NCBI GenBank assembly: GCA_964589365.1 | Contig: CAZPTQ010000002.1 | Span: forward strand, 4,959-68,958 | Length of the DNA: 64,000 bases | DNA from: M3007 sp964589365 | GTDB lineage: Bacteria > Bacteroidota > Bacteroidia > Chitinophagales > Saprospiraceae | Reading direction: 5' to 3' | Shown: positions 49,851 through 58,707 of the stretch, in pieces | Layout of the letters: every line of letters begins with the position of its first letter | How positions within the stretch are numbered: position 1 is the first letter of the stretch | Notes under the pieces: generated by a model | Seen by the model: the letters and a program-made list of their open reading frames with translations, nothing else | Told to the model about the DNA's origin: nothing | Databases searched by the model: none | Made by a program: the position numbers and the translations under genes

Positions 49851-49902
49851 AAAAGGGTTTGCCGCGGGCAGTTTCTAAAACTGCTTTCGGGCAAACCCTT
49901 TT
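49851..49902 (-). terminator. Intrinsic terminator of the ECF sigma gene
   Basis: AAAAGGGTTTGCC (49851-49863) pairs with GGCAAACCCTTTT (49890-49902), with an inner stem built on GCAGTTT/AACTGC. On the minus strand the hairpin begins 4 nt after the sigma factor stop and ends in a T-run. Confidence 0.85.
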
Positions 49903-49905
49903 ATT

Positions 49906-50499
49906 TTACGCTGCGCTGGGAGCATCTTCGTCTGTGCCTACGGTGCCCTCGTTGTCTTGCACGTTATAGCCTTTTGAGCGTCCGTACATTTCTAGTTTTT
50001 TCGCCAAAACATTGCGGGCGCGGTGCAGACGCGAACGGACTGTTCCGATCGGGATGTCCAAAATGGCCGCGATTTCTTCGTAAGTGAAATCTTCGAGGTC
50101 AAGGAGTACTACCGTACGGAAGTTGGGCGAAAGGGCATTGACCGCCAACATCACCTCATCGCCCATGCGGTCGTTGCGCGGAGCCTCAGCGACGGGTAAA
50201 ATACGCACCGTTGGGTCTTCAATATCGCGGGTGCGGGGTTGGGTCTTCCGGCTGCGCCACTCATTGATGAAAGCGTTGCGGCAGATTCGGAACAGCCATG
50301 CTTTGGCGTTCGTCTCAGCGGTGTAGCGCTCGATAAAGCGCCATGCCTTCATAAAGGTCTCTTGTGCGAGGTCCTCAGCCTGAGTCTTGTCGCCAGTTAG
50401 GCGATAGGAGAACGCATAGACCGCATCAAGCAGTGGAACGAATTCCTGCTCGAATACTTGACTTTGCGCGCTGTTTGCCTTGTAGGTTAAGGTAGCCAT
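49906..50499 (-). CDS. ECF-type RNA polymerase sigma factor
   Basis: This 197-residue sigma-70 family protein has region 2 ('FVPLLDAVYAFSYRLTGDKTQAEDLAQETFMKAWRFIERY') and region 4 ('TVVLLDLEDFTYEEIAAILDIPIGTVRSRLHRARNVLAKKL'). Region 3 and region 1.1 are absent, as in ECF factors. A 20-residue acidic tail ('NEGTVGTDEDAPSAA') follows. A terminator directly after the gene separates it from the small protein at 49330-49569, so any anti-sigma partner is uncertain. The ATG is at 50499. Confidence 0.93.
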   Translation of the reverse strand: MATLTYKANSAQSQVFEQEFVPLLDAVYAFSYRLTGDKTQAEDLAQETFMKAWRFIERYTAETNAKAWLFRICRNAFINEWRSRKTQPRTRDIEDPTVRILPVAEAPRNDRMGDEVMLAVNALSPNFRTVVLLDLEDFTYEEIAAILDIPIGTVRSRLHRARNVLAKKLEMYGRSKGYNVQDNEGTVGTDEDAPSAA

Positions 50500-50619
50500 A
50501 GAGTTTTGGTTTTAGTTATTCGGAACTACAAAGGTCGCCGATAGGCGCACACAACACAAGGGGGGGAGGCGTGAGTTCCCGTAGGCGAACATTTTTTTAA
50601 AAAAACAACTATTTAATGC

Positions 50620-51090
50620 TCAAACCGTGCCTCGATTCCTTGTGCGCCAAATAGAAAGCATCATGCGAATGGCAAAAGCAGGCGCAGCAATTGCACTTCC
50701 AACGCCGAAAAAGAGCATTTCGCCCCAAATATATTCCTCAATGGCTGGCTGTTGAGCAGGTGGAAGATGCCCTGTGAGCGGTTCCCACGTTTGTTCTTCG
50801 ATGAAACCTAAAAACTCATTGATCCTTTCAATCAACCAAAATGTTAGCGGAAACATGAGGAGCATCAGCACGATTTTTAACTCTTGTTGTCTGCTGATAA
50901 AAGTGTGCTTGAGCAGAAAAATATATCGGGTCAGTGTAAGGAGCACCACTACAAACAGCACATTTGTCCATTCAAACGGCCATACGTACATCGCCTTTTG
51001 GATGGGTTGCAATACAACCCAAACGACGATGGCTGTGATGACCCACCAAAGCAATTCGAGTATGATTTTCAAGGTGTTGGATTTGTTCAT
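50620..51090 (-). CDS. Hypothetical four-helix membrane protein
   Basis: This 156-residue protein has four hydrophobic segments ('ELLWWVITAIVVWVVLQPI', 'NVLFVVVLLTLTRYIFLL', 'LMLLMFPLTFWLIERI', 'MLFFGVGSAIAAPAFAIRM'). The pattern occurs in uncharacterised Bacteroidota membrane proteins. Function is unknown. The ATG at 51090 ('MNKSNTLKIIL') is preferred to a start 12 codons upstream. It follows the symporter gene by 48 nt on the same strand and may be co-transcribed. Confidence 0.65.
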   Translation of the reverse strand: MNKSNTLKIILELLWWVITAIVVWVVLQPIQKAMYVWPFEWTNVLFVVVLLTLTRYIFLLKHTFISRQQELKIVLMLLMFPLTFWLIERINEFLGFIEEQTWEPLTGHLPPAQQPAIEEYIWGEMLFFGVGSAIAAPAFAIRMMLSIWRTRNRGTV

Positions 51091-51138
51091 GCTGTTCGTT
51101 TTATTTGTATGCGGCATTGAAAACAACTTTTTTTAGGC

Positions 51139-52590
51139 TCAGGCCTCAATCCCTTCATTTTCTTTAGACCTCCCCCATAAACTCCCCAGCAACATGCCCA
51201 ATGCGCTGGCAGCCAATCCATAAAGTATGGCGGGCACTTCGAGCAGCACCTGGGTTGTGCCTCCAACCTCCCCCGATTCGGCCAAAGGGGGCAATAACCA
51301 ATTTGTGCCAAACCAAACAACAAGGCCCGCTATCATGGAAGCAATGGCACCCGTCCCAGTGGCTCTTTTCCAATAAAGGCCCGCAATGAGCGGCACAAAA
51401 AGCGACACCAGGCTAAATGCAGAAGATTCGCCTACCAATTCGAAAATGTTGTTGCGAGACAATGCCATGAGCCCGGTGATGATGGCTACCCCAACCAGTG
51501 AAATGCGCATGATACGCAAAAGTTGCATATCCGTGATATTCCGAAAAAGTGGCCGCACGAGGTTTTCGCCGATTACTGTGGCCGGGGCCAGCATCGCGCC
51601 GCTACAAGTGCTCAAAATGGCCGAAATGAGCGCTCCGAAAAAGAAAATTTGCATGGCTGGCCCACTATGCTGAAGCACCATGGTGGGTATTATCATCTGC
51701 GCATCGCCTTCCAAAAGTTCAGGGTAAAGCACTATCGCACAGTAGCAGATGATGAGCGGGAGCATCGCTATTGTGAGGTACATGAAGGAGGATATGTAAC
51801 AAGCCCATACCGATGAGCGCACATTTTTAGCAGCCATAACTCGCTGAAAAACATCCTGTTGTGGTATGCTGCCCAGGCCGATGGTCATCCACGCGGCAAA
51901 CCAGTGGATAATTTCTGTCGGTTTGGGATCAGGAAAAAATTGAAAAAAATCAGGCGGGGCAGCTGCCACCATTTTATCAAACCCACCCACCTGCATTACC
52001 ATACTGACGGCCAGTACCAGCAGGCCTACAATAATGGCGATGGTCTGTACAAAATCCGTGACAGCCACCGACCACATCCCCCCGATATAGGTATAAACCA
52101 CCACCAGCGTGGTGCAAAGCAGCACACCCCATTCGCGCTCCAGACCGCTCACTGCTTCCAACACAATCGCCAAAGCAACTATTTGTGCTGCAATCCAACT
52201 AAAATAAGAAGGCACCATAAAGATGGCAGAGGTAATTTCTGCGGGCCGCCCAAATCGTATTCGATAAAAATCATTGAATGTCAGGATTTTGAGATTGTAA
52301 AGCGGTCGTGCTACGAGCAAGCCTGCAAGCAAAAGACAAAGCGCAGCCCCAAAGGGGTCTTCAATGACCCCCAATAGTCCGTGCTCTGCAAATTCTGCAC
52401 CAGCACCCAACACTGTTTCAGAGCCAAACCAGGTAGCAAATAGGGCGCAAGCAACGATAAACATAGGAAGGCCCCTTCCCGCTATTACAAAATCGGCTGT
52501 TGTTTTTACGCGCCGTGAAGCCCACCAGCCTACTGCCAAAGTTCCGAAAAGGTATAAGGCTATAAAGCTGAGTAACAATCCATTTTGCAT
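51139..52590 (-). CDS. Sodium:solute symporter family protein
   Basis: This 483-residue protein has about 13 transmembrane helices of the SSS fold: 'LFGTLAVGWWASRRVKTTADFVIAGRGLPMFIVACALFATWFGSETVLGA', 'VVVYTYIGGMWSVAVTDFVQTIAIIVGLL' and 'ILSTCSGAMLAPATVIGENL'. The sequence resembles the proline/pantothenate/choline-type branch; substrate unknown. Sodium-coupled uptake across the inner membrane is the family function. The start is at the ATG before the first helix. Confidence 0.93.
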   Translation of the reverse strand: MQNGLLLSFIALYLFGTLAVGWWASRRVKTTADFVIAGRGLPMFIVACALFATWFGSETVLGAGAEFAEHGLLGVIEDPFGAALCLLLAGLLVARPLYNLKILTFNDFYRIRFGRPAEITSAIFMVPSYFSWIAAQIVALAIVLEAVSGLEREWGVLLCTTLVVVYTYIGGMWSVAVTDFVQTIAIIVGLLVLAVSMVMQVGGFDKMVAAAPPDFFQFFPDPKPTEIIHWFAAWMTIGLGSIPQQDVFQRVMAAKNVRSSVWACYISSFMYLTIAMLPLIICYCAIVLYPELLEGDAQMIIPTMVLQHSGPAMQIFFFGALISAILSTCSGAMLAPATVIGENLVRPLFRNITDMQLLRIMRISLVGVAIITGLMALSRNNIFELVGESSAFSLVSLFVPLIAGLYWKRATGTGAIASMIAGLVVWFGTNWLLPPLAESGEVGGTTQVLLEVPAILYGLAASALGMLLGSLWGRSKENEGIEA

Positions 52591-52669
52591 GAGAAAAGCA
52601 ACAGGGTTTTGATTTTCGCGTCAAAGGTAAAATTGTGCGTAAGGAAGAACCCTGGTTTTGGAGCCTCTA

Positions 52670-53392
52670 CTAAAGGATCTTTTTAGGCTTGGTCAAAATG
52701 TAAGAAAGGGTGGCTCCACCAAAATAATACCAGTCCTTTTTTTCGGGGTTTCCATTAAGGCGCACCCCATCCAAATAGTCAGAAAACACTGGTCGCAAGC
52801 CCAGTTCTGCGCCAATAACCAATGTTTCATTGATATCTGCCCTGAGTCCGATGCCCATTGGGGCGATGAGGAACGTTTGATGTGCCCCGTTCTCTGGCAG
52901 AGGTGCTATTAAAAATTTGCTTCGATCATCCGGTGTCCCGTAGTACTCGACCTTGATACCACTAAATGTGCCACCCACACCCAAATAAAGGTATGGTGAA
53001 AGGAAGTGTTTATGAATGCCAGTGTTCGAAAAACGATCTTTCCCCAAAATGTGCCATTCGCCGCAAACGCCAAACTCAAGTATGTCCGTGCCAAAACGGA
53101 GGCTTCGTCGCCGTAAAAGCGGGTCTTTAGCATTTGCGTCGTCGCCAGAAATTGAGCCAGCATAAAGATGTGCTCTAAGCGAAATTTTTTTGGAGAGAAA
53201 GTAGCGTAGGAAGGCACCATAACTCAAGCGTGTTTCTGATAGATGGAGGTGCTTTTCAGCAATATCGCCTGAATAATTGGCGGCCCCGAAAAGAAAGCCG
53301 GCTTCCCAATAGCGCTGGCTAGGCTTGTAGGTTGATTGGGCCGACAAACTCAATGCAAAACACAAGAATAAAGGTAAAAACAAATGTTTCAT
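52670..53392 (-). CDS. DUF6089-like outer-membrane beta-barrel protein
   Basis: This 240-residue exported protein has a signal peptide ('CFALSLSAQ'), then 'RYWEAGFLFGAANYSGDIAE', 'LRYFLSKKISLRAHLYAG' and 'FLSPYLYLGVGGTFSGI', the pattern of Bacteroidota DUF6089/PorT-like eight-stranded barrels. 'NETLVIGAELGLRPVFSDYLDGV' is especially typical. The role is unknown; relatives are found near type IX and gliding genes. It ends 79 nt upstream of the symporter gene on the same strand. Confidence 0.8.
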   Translation of the reverse strand: MKHLFLPLFLCFALSLSAQSTYKPSQRYWEAGFLFGAANYSGDIAEKHLHLSETRLSYGAFLRYFLSKKISLRAHLYAGSISGDDANAKDPLLRRRSLRFGTDILEFGVCGEWHILGKDRFSNTGIHKHFLSPYLYLGVGGTFSGIKVEYYGTPDDRSKFLIAPLPENGAHQTFLIAPMGIGLRADINETLVIGAELGLRPVFSDYLDGVRLNGNPEKKDWYYFGGATLSYILTKPKKIL

Positions 53393-53490
53393 AGATCAGT
53401 AGCCGGTTTAAGAAGCAGCATGACGCAAAGCTCTGCCACAAAGAACGGTGAAAATAGAGAAGAGCATCTTTTTAACAAGTCGAAGGGGAT

Positions 53491-53538
53491 TAGTTTTGCC
53501 GTTTTCGGGTGCATCGGGGCTTAACTTTTTACATTTGC
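53491..53538 (+). promoter_or_regulatory. Two candidate -7 elements upstream of tatC
   Basis: TAGTTTTGC at 53491-53499 and TACATTTGC at 53530-53538 both match TAnnTTTGC. Neither has a clean TTG at 19-21 nt. Either could drive tatC (ATG 53611). Confidence 0.4.
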
Positions 53539-53610
53539 CGGGTCAAACAGGCTCTAAGAAAATCCCCAAGATGCTCTAACCCCAGCCCAAGGCTTTCAAA
53601 TCCAACGACT

Positions 53611-54483
53611 ATGCCTCTCGATCAGCAACACGAACAAGAACGCAACGAAATGTCTTTTTTCGATCATATTACCGAATTGCGAAGGCATCTCCTTCGATCT
53701 GCGTTGGCGATAGCGGTGGTAGGCATCGTGTGTTTTTTGAATAAGGACTTTGTTTTCAACACACTCATTTTTGGCCCGCGGAGTCCTGATTTTATCACTT
53801 ATAGGGCGCTCTGCAGCTTCTCGCATTGGGCAAGAGCGGGCGAGGCGATGTGCTTTACACCGCCAGTGTTCAACCTCATCACACGACAATTGGGCGAAGT
53901 GTTGATGCAGCATTTGTATGTGTCGTTTTGGCTGGGGGTCATCGGGGCTTTCCCGTTTATTTTTTGGGAATTCTGGAGGTTTGTCCGCCCCGGTCTACTG
54001 GACACCGAGCGAAAGGCAGTGCGTGGGGTGGTTGCCATTTGTACTTTTCTCTTTTTGCTGGGGGTATCGTTTGGCTATTTTATCATTGCTCCGTTTTCCA
54101 TCAGTTTTTTAGCAGGCTATACCTTGGAAGGGCTTGAAGTGTCGCCTACCCTGGATTCGTATGTTACGTACATGACTATGTTTACTTTGCCAACGGGCTT
54201 GATTTTCGAGATGCCCATATTGGCTTATTTTTTGGCAAAAATCGGATTGATCGGACCCGCCTTTTTGCGCAACCAGCGTCGGCAAGCCTTTATAATCATA
54301 CTCATCGTTGCGGCCATTATCACACCACCAGACGTAGTATCCCAAATGCTGGTAACCGTCCCATTATACGGTCTTTATGAGATAAGTATCTTGGTGGTGG
54401 CCAGGGTACAGCGAAAGCGCGAAAAGGCCCTAAAAGCCTCTGAGGATAAAAGCCGCCAACTGACAGCATACGAGGAAGATTAA
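53611..54483 (+). CDS. tatC: Twin-arginine translocase subunit TatC
   Basis: This 290-residue core receptor of the Tat pathway exports folded proteins with twin-arginine signals. Six membrane helices are visible, with family signatures 'EMSFFDHITELRRHLLRSALAI' (the E.R. motif in the first cytoplasmic segment), 'FWEFWRFVRPGLLDTERKAV' and 'GLIFEMPILAYFLAKIGLIGPAFLRNQRRQAFIIILIVAAIITPPDVVSQ'. TatA/B are not in this window. The ATG at 53611 ('MPLDQQHEQERNEMSFFDH') is preferred to the longer frame. Confidence 0.95.
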   Translation: MPLDQQHEQERNEMSFFDHITELRRHLLRSALAIAVVGIVCFLNKDFVFNTLIFGPRSPDFITYRALCSFSHWARAGEAMCFTPPVFNLITRQLGEVLMQHLYVSFWLGVIGAFPFIFWEFWRFVRPGLLDTERKAVRGVVAICTFLFLLGVSFGYFIIAPFSISFLAGYTLEGLEVSPTLDSYVTYMTMFTLPTGLIFEMPILAYFLAKIGLIGPAFLRNQRRQAFIIILIVAAIITPPDVVSQMLVTVPLYGLYEISILVVARVQRKREKALKASEDKSRQLTAYEED

Positions 54484-54542
54484 GAGGGCTTGGATATTTG
54501 CGCCATCATTGTCTTAAGCCCGATGTCTAACGCCCATTTCTT

Positions 54543-56027
54543 ATGCTCAAATATCTCTTTCGCCGAACAATCTTGGCCATACCCACGCTGCTGGTCATTT
54601 CCTTTTTGGCATTTGGGCTAGGCAAATGCGCACCGGGCGACCCGGTGGTGAACGTTTTTGGCGAGGAGGCTTACAACACACTGGACCCGGCTCAACAGGC
54701 CGAACAATATCGCTCAAATGCCGTTCGGCTTGGGCTTGATGGCCCCGCGTTTTACTTCTCCCTTACCACCGCCGCTTACCCTGACACGCTGTGGCGTATT
54801 TTCCCGCTTGACCGACGTGCACGGTTGGAAAAACTGATCGGGCAAACAGGCAATTGGCCTGCTGTTAAAAAATACGATGCGGCCATTTCTGCAACCGTAC
54901 GCGCAGTGGAATCTCTTCCGTCATCAGTTCCTCAAAGCAGCAGGTTGTTGCGTGAATTGACTTTTTTGGTACGCGCCGAAAACCTAATTTTACTTGATTC
55001 TGCCGTGAAACGAGTAAACGCGCTGGCCGCCGAAATCCCGGAGGCTCCTTTTATGCCGCTAAAGCCGAACGAGATATTGTCTGAACGCCTCGAACCAGGG
55101 CCAGCTTATGCCCATCTGGCTACCGCGCTTTCACAATTGGATACAACGGTTTATGCGTTGCGCAGCCAAAGCCTCCCGGGCAATCTCCGCCGCCCAGCTG
55201 TTCACTGGCATGGGTTTGATAATCAATACCATCGGTGGTTCAAGGGGTTCCTGACGGGTGATTTAGGCCTTACGAGACGGCGGGTGGAGGTATGGTTGGA
55301 TATACAGTCAAGCCTGATTTCAACCCTTACAATTAATTTTCTGGCTATAATATTGGCATACCTTATTGCCATTCCCTTTGGTGTAGAAATGGTTCGAAGA
55401 AAGGGCCGTTGGCTGGATGTCTGGGGCAAACGGACTTTGTTTTTCCTTTATTCAATACCTGTTTTTTGGCTAGGAGGCTTGCTAATAATGGTATTTACGA
55501 ACACTGCATGGGGACATGCTTTACTACCCAACATTTACTTTGACGTCCAAGATGCATGGCAGCCCGGCAAAACTTCTTTTACTGATTGGTGGAGCGCCAA
55601 TGCTTCGAAATGCGTGCTACCTATAATCATTTTGACGATCCATGCAGTGGCGATTTTGGCCTTGCAAATGCGGAGCGGAGTACTCGGCGTCATAGGAGAA
55701 GACTATATCCGTACAGCACGGGCCAAGGGGGTGGGGGAGGAAGAGGTGTATTGGAGTCATGCTTTCCGTAATGCGCTTTTCCCGATCATCACGGTGTTTG
55801 CGACGGTGCTGCCTGCGGTGTTTTCAGGCTCACTGGTCGTAGAGGCTCTGTTCGGTTTTCCGGGTATGGGCAATAAAACCTTTGAGGCCTACCTGGGAAA
55901 AGACCTCCCACTGCTTTCGGCTATTATGATGGTAGCGGCTACGCTCACCATTTTGAGCGGGTTGCTTGCAGATGTATTGTATGCGTGGGCTGACCCTCGT
56001 GTGCGATTTTCAAAAGAAAACGGCTAA
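54543..56027 (+). CDS. DppB-like ABC transporter permease with a large extracytoplasmic insert
   Basis: This 494-residue permease has TM1 ('AIPTLLVISFLAFGLGKCAPGDP'), then about 220 mostly non-membrane residues, then the BPD_transp_1 domain with 'TLTINFLAIILAYLIAIPFGVEMVRRKG', the EAA loop 'YIRTARAKGVGEEEVYWSHAFRNALFPII' (from about residue 387) and 'GSLVVEALFGFPGMGNKTFEAYLG'. Standard DppB/OppB proteins are about 310-340 residues, so the segment after TM1 is much enlarged. No DppC permease, ATPase or binding protein is adjacent. Peptide or nickel import are possible substrates. It starts 60 nt after tatC and may be co-transcribed with it. Confidence 0.88.
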   Translation: MLKYLFRRTILAIPTLLVISFLAFGLGKCAPGDPVVNVFGEEAYNTLDPAQQAEQYRSNAVRLGLDGPAFYFSLTTAAYPDTLWRIFPLDRRARLEKLIGQTGNWPAVKKYDAAISATVRAVESLPSSVPQSSRLLRELTFLVRAENLILLDSAVKRVNALAAEIPEAPFMPLKPNEILSERLEPGPAYAHLATALSQLDTTVYALRSQSLPGNLRRPAVHWHGFDNQYHRWFKGFLTGDLGLTRRRVEVWLDIQSSLISTLTINFLAIILAYLIAIPFGVEMVRRKGRWLDVWGKRTLFFLYSIPVFWLGGLLIMVFTNTAWGHALLPNIYFDVQDAWQPGKTSFTDWWSANASKCVLPIIILTIHAVAILALQMRSGVLGVIGEDYIRTARAKGVGEEEVYWSHAFRNALFPIITVFATVLPAVFSGSLVVEALFGFPGMGNKTFEAYLGKDLPLLSAIMMVAATLTILSGLLADVLYAWADPRVRFSKENG

Positions 56028-56063
56028 GATTCTGAATGTCAGAAAATTAGCCGTTGTATTTTG

Positions 56064-56134
56064 AGGTTTCCAGCGGATTCGAACCGCTGTAGCAGCTTTT
56101 GCAGAGCTGTGCCTAACCGCTCGGCCAGGAAACC
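56064..56134 (-). tRNA. tRNA-Cys (anticodon GCA)
   Basis: On the minus strand the acceptor GGTTTCC pairs with GGAAACC. The D-arm contains GCCGAGCGGTTAGGC, the anticodon loop CTGCAAA on stem CAGCT/AGCTG gives GCA, and the T-arm is AGCGG-TTCGAAT-CCGCT. The discriminator is U73, the identity element for cysteine. CCA is not encoded. Confidence 0.97.
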
Positions 56135-56373
56135 TTGTTGCTGAAAGCGGGTGCAAAGAAACGGGTTTTTTCGCGAAACTTACAAGCCCACTGGCCCAAT
56201 GAATTTTATTTTTCTAGAAAAAGGTGCTCAATTCGTGGCAAAACTCATTTCAAATGATGAAATACTTTCCCAAACCTTTGATTCTCCCGACCCTTCCTAC
56301 ATTTGGGCTGCCTTAACCAGACCCGGATTTTTGCCACACCATTTCTTAATTCACTTTTTTCAACTGGACACTT

Positions 56374-57984
56374 ATGGGTGCTGCTTTACAATCTTTGGAT
56401 TATGCCGTTTTCCTGCTGTACTTTTTCATCGTATCGGGTTACGGCTATTGGATTTATCTTAGAAAGAAATCGGGCGAAAATACTGCAAGCGGTTTTTTCC
56501 TCGCGGAAGGAGCGCTCACTTGGTGGGCCATAGGTGCATCGCTCATTGCATCCAACATCAGTGCCGAGCAATTTATCGGCATGAGCGGTTCGGGCTTCGC
56601 CATGGGCTTGGCCATTGCCTCGTACGAATGGATGGCTGCGGCCACGCTGATCGTGGTGGCCGTGTTTTTTATGCCGGGCTATATCAAAAACAGGATTTTC
56701 ACGATGCCGCAATTTCTCGAAAAGCGGTATAGTCCTTTGGTGGCCACAATGATGGCGGTGTTTTGGCTATTGGTTTACGTTTTTGTGAACCTCACTGCTA
56801 TCATTTATCTCGGCGCGATAGCGGTGAGCACCATCTCTGGCTTTAGTTTTACGACTTGCGCGATTTTTTTGGCTGCATTTGCAATTCTTATTACCCTTGG
56901 AGGAATGAAAGTGATTGGCTATACGGATGTCATTCAGGTAGCGATCTTGGTTTTGGGAGGCTTGTTCACGACCTATCTGGCGCTTGATCTGGTAGCGCAA
57001 CAATTTGGCACTCAAGGCGCAGTAGCCGGTCTTGGGCTTCTCAGAGAACAAGCTCCGGGACATTTTCACATGATTTTTGACGAATCGAACAAATACTATA
57101 AAGACCTGCCTGGGCTTACCGTGCTGTTCGGTGCAATGTGGATTGCCAACCTGAATTATTGGGGCTGCAATCAGTACATTACCCAACGGGCATTGGGCGC
57201 GAAAATAGAAACGGCTCGCAGCGGGCTTCTTTTCGCGGCGTTTTTGAAGTTGTTGATGCCGATCATCGTTGTTCTGCCGGGCATTGCAGCGTATGTGCTG
57301 CACCAAAAAGGAATGTTCCAGCAAGAAATGATGAACGCGGCAGGCGAAGTGAAGCCCGACAAGGCGTACCCCGTGCTGCTCAATTTGCTCGGCCCTGGCT
57401 TGAAAGGACTGTCATTTGCGGCACTTACCGCAGCCATCGTGGCTTCTTTGGCAGGCAAGGCAAACTCAATTGCCACTATTTTCACCCTCGACCTGTACAA
57501 TAAGTACATGGAAAAAGGAGCTTCTGAGGAAAAACAAGTGCGCGTTGGGCGTTGGACCATTCTTGTTTCGATGGCCATTGCCGTTTTGGTGGCACCTCAA
57601 TTGCAAAAACTCGAACAGGGTTTTCAGTTCATCCAAGAGTTTACGGGGTTGATTTCGCCGGGGGTAGTGGCTATTTTCTTGCTGGGCTTTTTCTGGAAAA
57701 GGGCTACCGCAAACGCAGCGTTGGTAGCAGCGCTCGTTACAATTCCACTGGGCTTAACCTTCAAAAAGTGGATGCCAGAAGTGCCATTCCTGGACCAAAT
57801 GGGCTACGTTTTCTTGGTGCTTGTAGCACTTATGGTTGTCATCAGCCTAGTGGACCCGAAAAGCAAAAACAACCCGAAGGCAATGGAAGTAGACACTTCA
57901 ATGTTTAAGACTTCACAGTCATTTGCCATTGGCGCCTTGTTGGTTGTTGGTATTTTAGCTGCATTGTATATTGTGTTTTGGTAA
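56374..57984 (+). CDS. Sodium/sugar-type symporter (SSS family)
   Basis: This 536-residue protein has about 14 transmembrane helices. Family motifs are 'ASGFFLAEGALTWWAIGASLIASNISAEQFIGMSGSGFAMG' (sodium-site region of the SGLT branch), 'TLGGMKVIGYTDVIQVAILVLGGLFTTYLAL' and 'GLSFAALTAAIVASLAGKANSIATIFTLDLY'. The branch is closest in style to Bacteroidota sodium/glucose or sialic-acid symporters; the substrate is unproven. It is a different branch from the symporter at 51139-52590. The ATG at 56374 precedes the first helix. Confidence 0.92.
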   Translation: MGAALQSLDYAVFLLYFFIVSGYGYWIYLRKKSGENTASGFFLAEGALTWWAIGASLIASNISAEQFIGMSGSGFAMGLAIASYEWMAAATLIVVAVFFMPGYIKNRIFTMPQFLEKRYSPLVATMMAVFWLLVYVFVNLTAIIYLGAIAVSTISGFSFTTCAIFLAAFAILITLGGMKVIGYTDVIQVAILVLGGLFTTYLALDLVAQQFGTQGAVAGLGLLREQAPGHFHMIFDESNKYYKDLPGLTVLFGAMWIANLNYWGCNQYITQRALGAKIETARSGLLFAAFLKLLMPIIVVLPGIAAYVLHQKGMFQQEMMNAAGEVKPDKAYPVLLNLLGPGLKGLSFAALTAAIVASLAGKANSIATIFTLDLYNKYMEKGASEEKQVRVGRWTILVSMAIAVLVAPQLQKLEQGFQFIQEFTGLISPGVVAIFLLGFFWKRATANAALVAALVTIPLGLTFKKWMPEVPFLDQMGYVFLVLVALMVVISLVDPKSKNNPKAMEVDTSMFKTSQSFAIGALLVVGILAALYIVFW

Positions 57985-58071
57985 CAGCTTCGTTTGTTGT
58001 GATAAGCACCTGTTGGAGCATTATTTATTGGCAATAAGTCTTCAACAGGCGCTAAGTCTAAATTGATTTTG

Positions 58072-58653
58072 ATGCAAAATCTAGTATTCCTTTTCCTCTC
58101 GCTTGCCACATTTTCGGCACAACCTTCGGGGAAAATCTACTTTCGCAACCCTTCTTTTGAAGGTGCTCCAGGTGCTGGCAAATGCCCGAAAGGTTGGTAT
58201 TCTGGCTATCAAGGCAGCACACCAGATATGCTACCTGGAGCTTGGGAAGTAATGTTCCCTGCCCAAGACGGCAAAACCTGTGTGGGCCTTATCGTGCGTG
58301 AAGACGGTACCCGCGAGGATATCAGCCAAGCATTGGCCGAGCCGCTCGTAGGCGGAAAGTGCTACGCATTCGCACTCTACCTTGCCCATGCGCCCAGGTA
58401 TGTGGGCTACAACAAACCTACCAGATTACGCATTTTTGGCTATTCGGATAAAGGAGGAAAGCCTGAACTTTTGGCCAGTTCAGTTTTGATTGACCATGCT
58501 GATTGGCGGCAATACAAGTTCGAACTTAGCCCTTCAAGCAACGTGACTCAGTTGGTTTTTGAAGCGGATTACGCACCCGGGATTGTTTTCAAATACAAGG
58601 GGAATCTTTTGATTGACAATTGTTCGCCCTTGGAAAAATGTGTGCGGGCGTGA
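58072..58653 (+). CDS. Exported jelly-roll (carbohydrate-binding-like) domain protein
   Basis: This 193-residue protein has a signal peptide ('LATFSAQ'), then 'IYFRNPSFEGAPGAGKCPKGWYSGY', 'PGAWEVMF', 'TCVGLIVREDGTREDISQAL', 'GGKCYAFALYLAHAPRYVGYN' and 'GNLLIDNCSPL'. This is the N-terminal jelly-roll module often fused to OmpA-type proteins in Saprospiraceae, here encoded alone. The ATG at 58072 is preferred; the frame could begin at a TTG 9 nt upstream. Its ligand is unknown. A broken protein of the same general type is at 4788-5084. Confidence 0.8.
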   Translation: MQNLVFLFLSLATFSAQPSGKIYFRNPSFEGAPGAGKCPKGWYSGYQGSTPDMLPGAWEVMFPAQDGKTCVGLIVREDGTREDISQALAEPLVGGKCYAFALYLAHAPRYVGYNKPTRLRIFGYSDKGGKPELLASSVLIDHADWRQYKFELSPSSNVTQLVFEADYAPGIVFKYKGNLLIDNCSPLEKCVRA

Positions 58654-58707
58654 CAAGTCTGTCAGTAATATATTCCCCTTGTCAAAAAAATTGAACACAA
58701 AAACACG

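Noticed and set aside
56151..56462. 103-residue ORF upstream of the symporter
   Set aside because: It runs through the leader into the symporter start in another frame and resembles no family.
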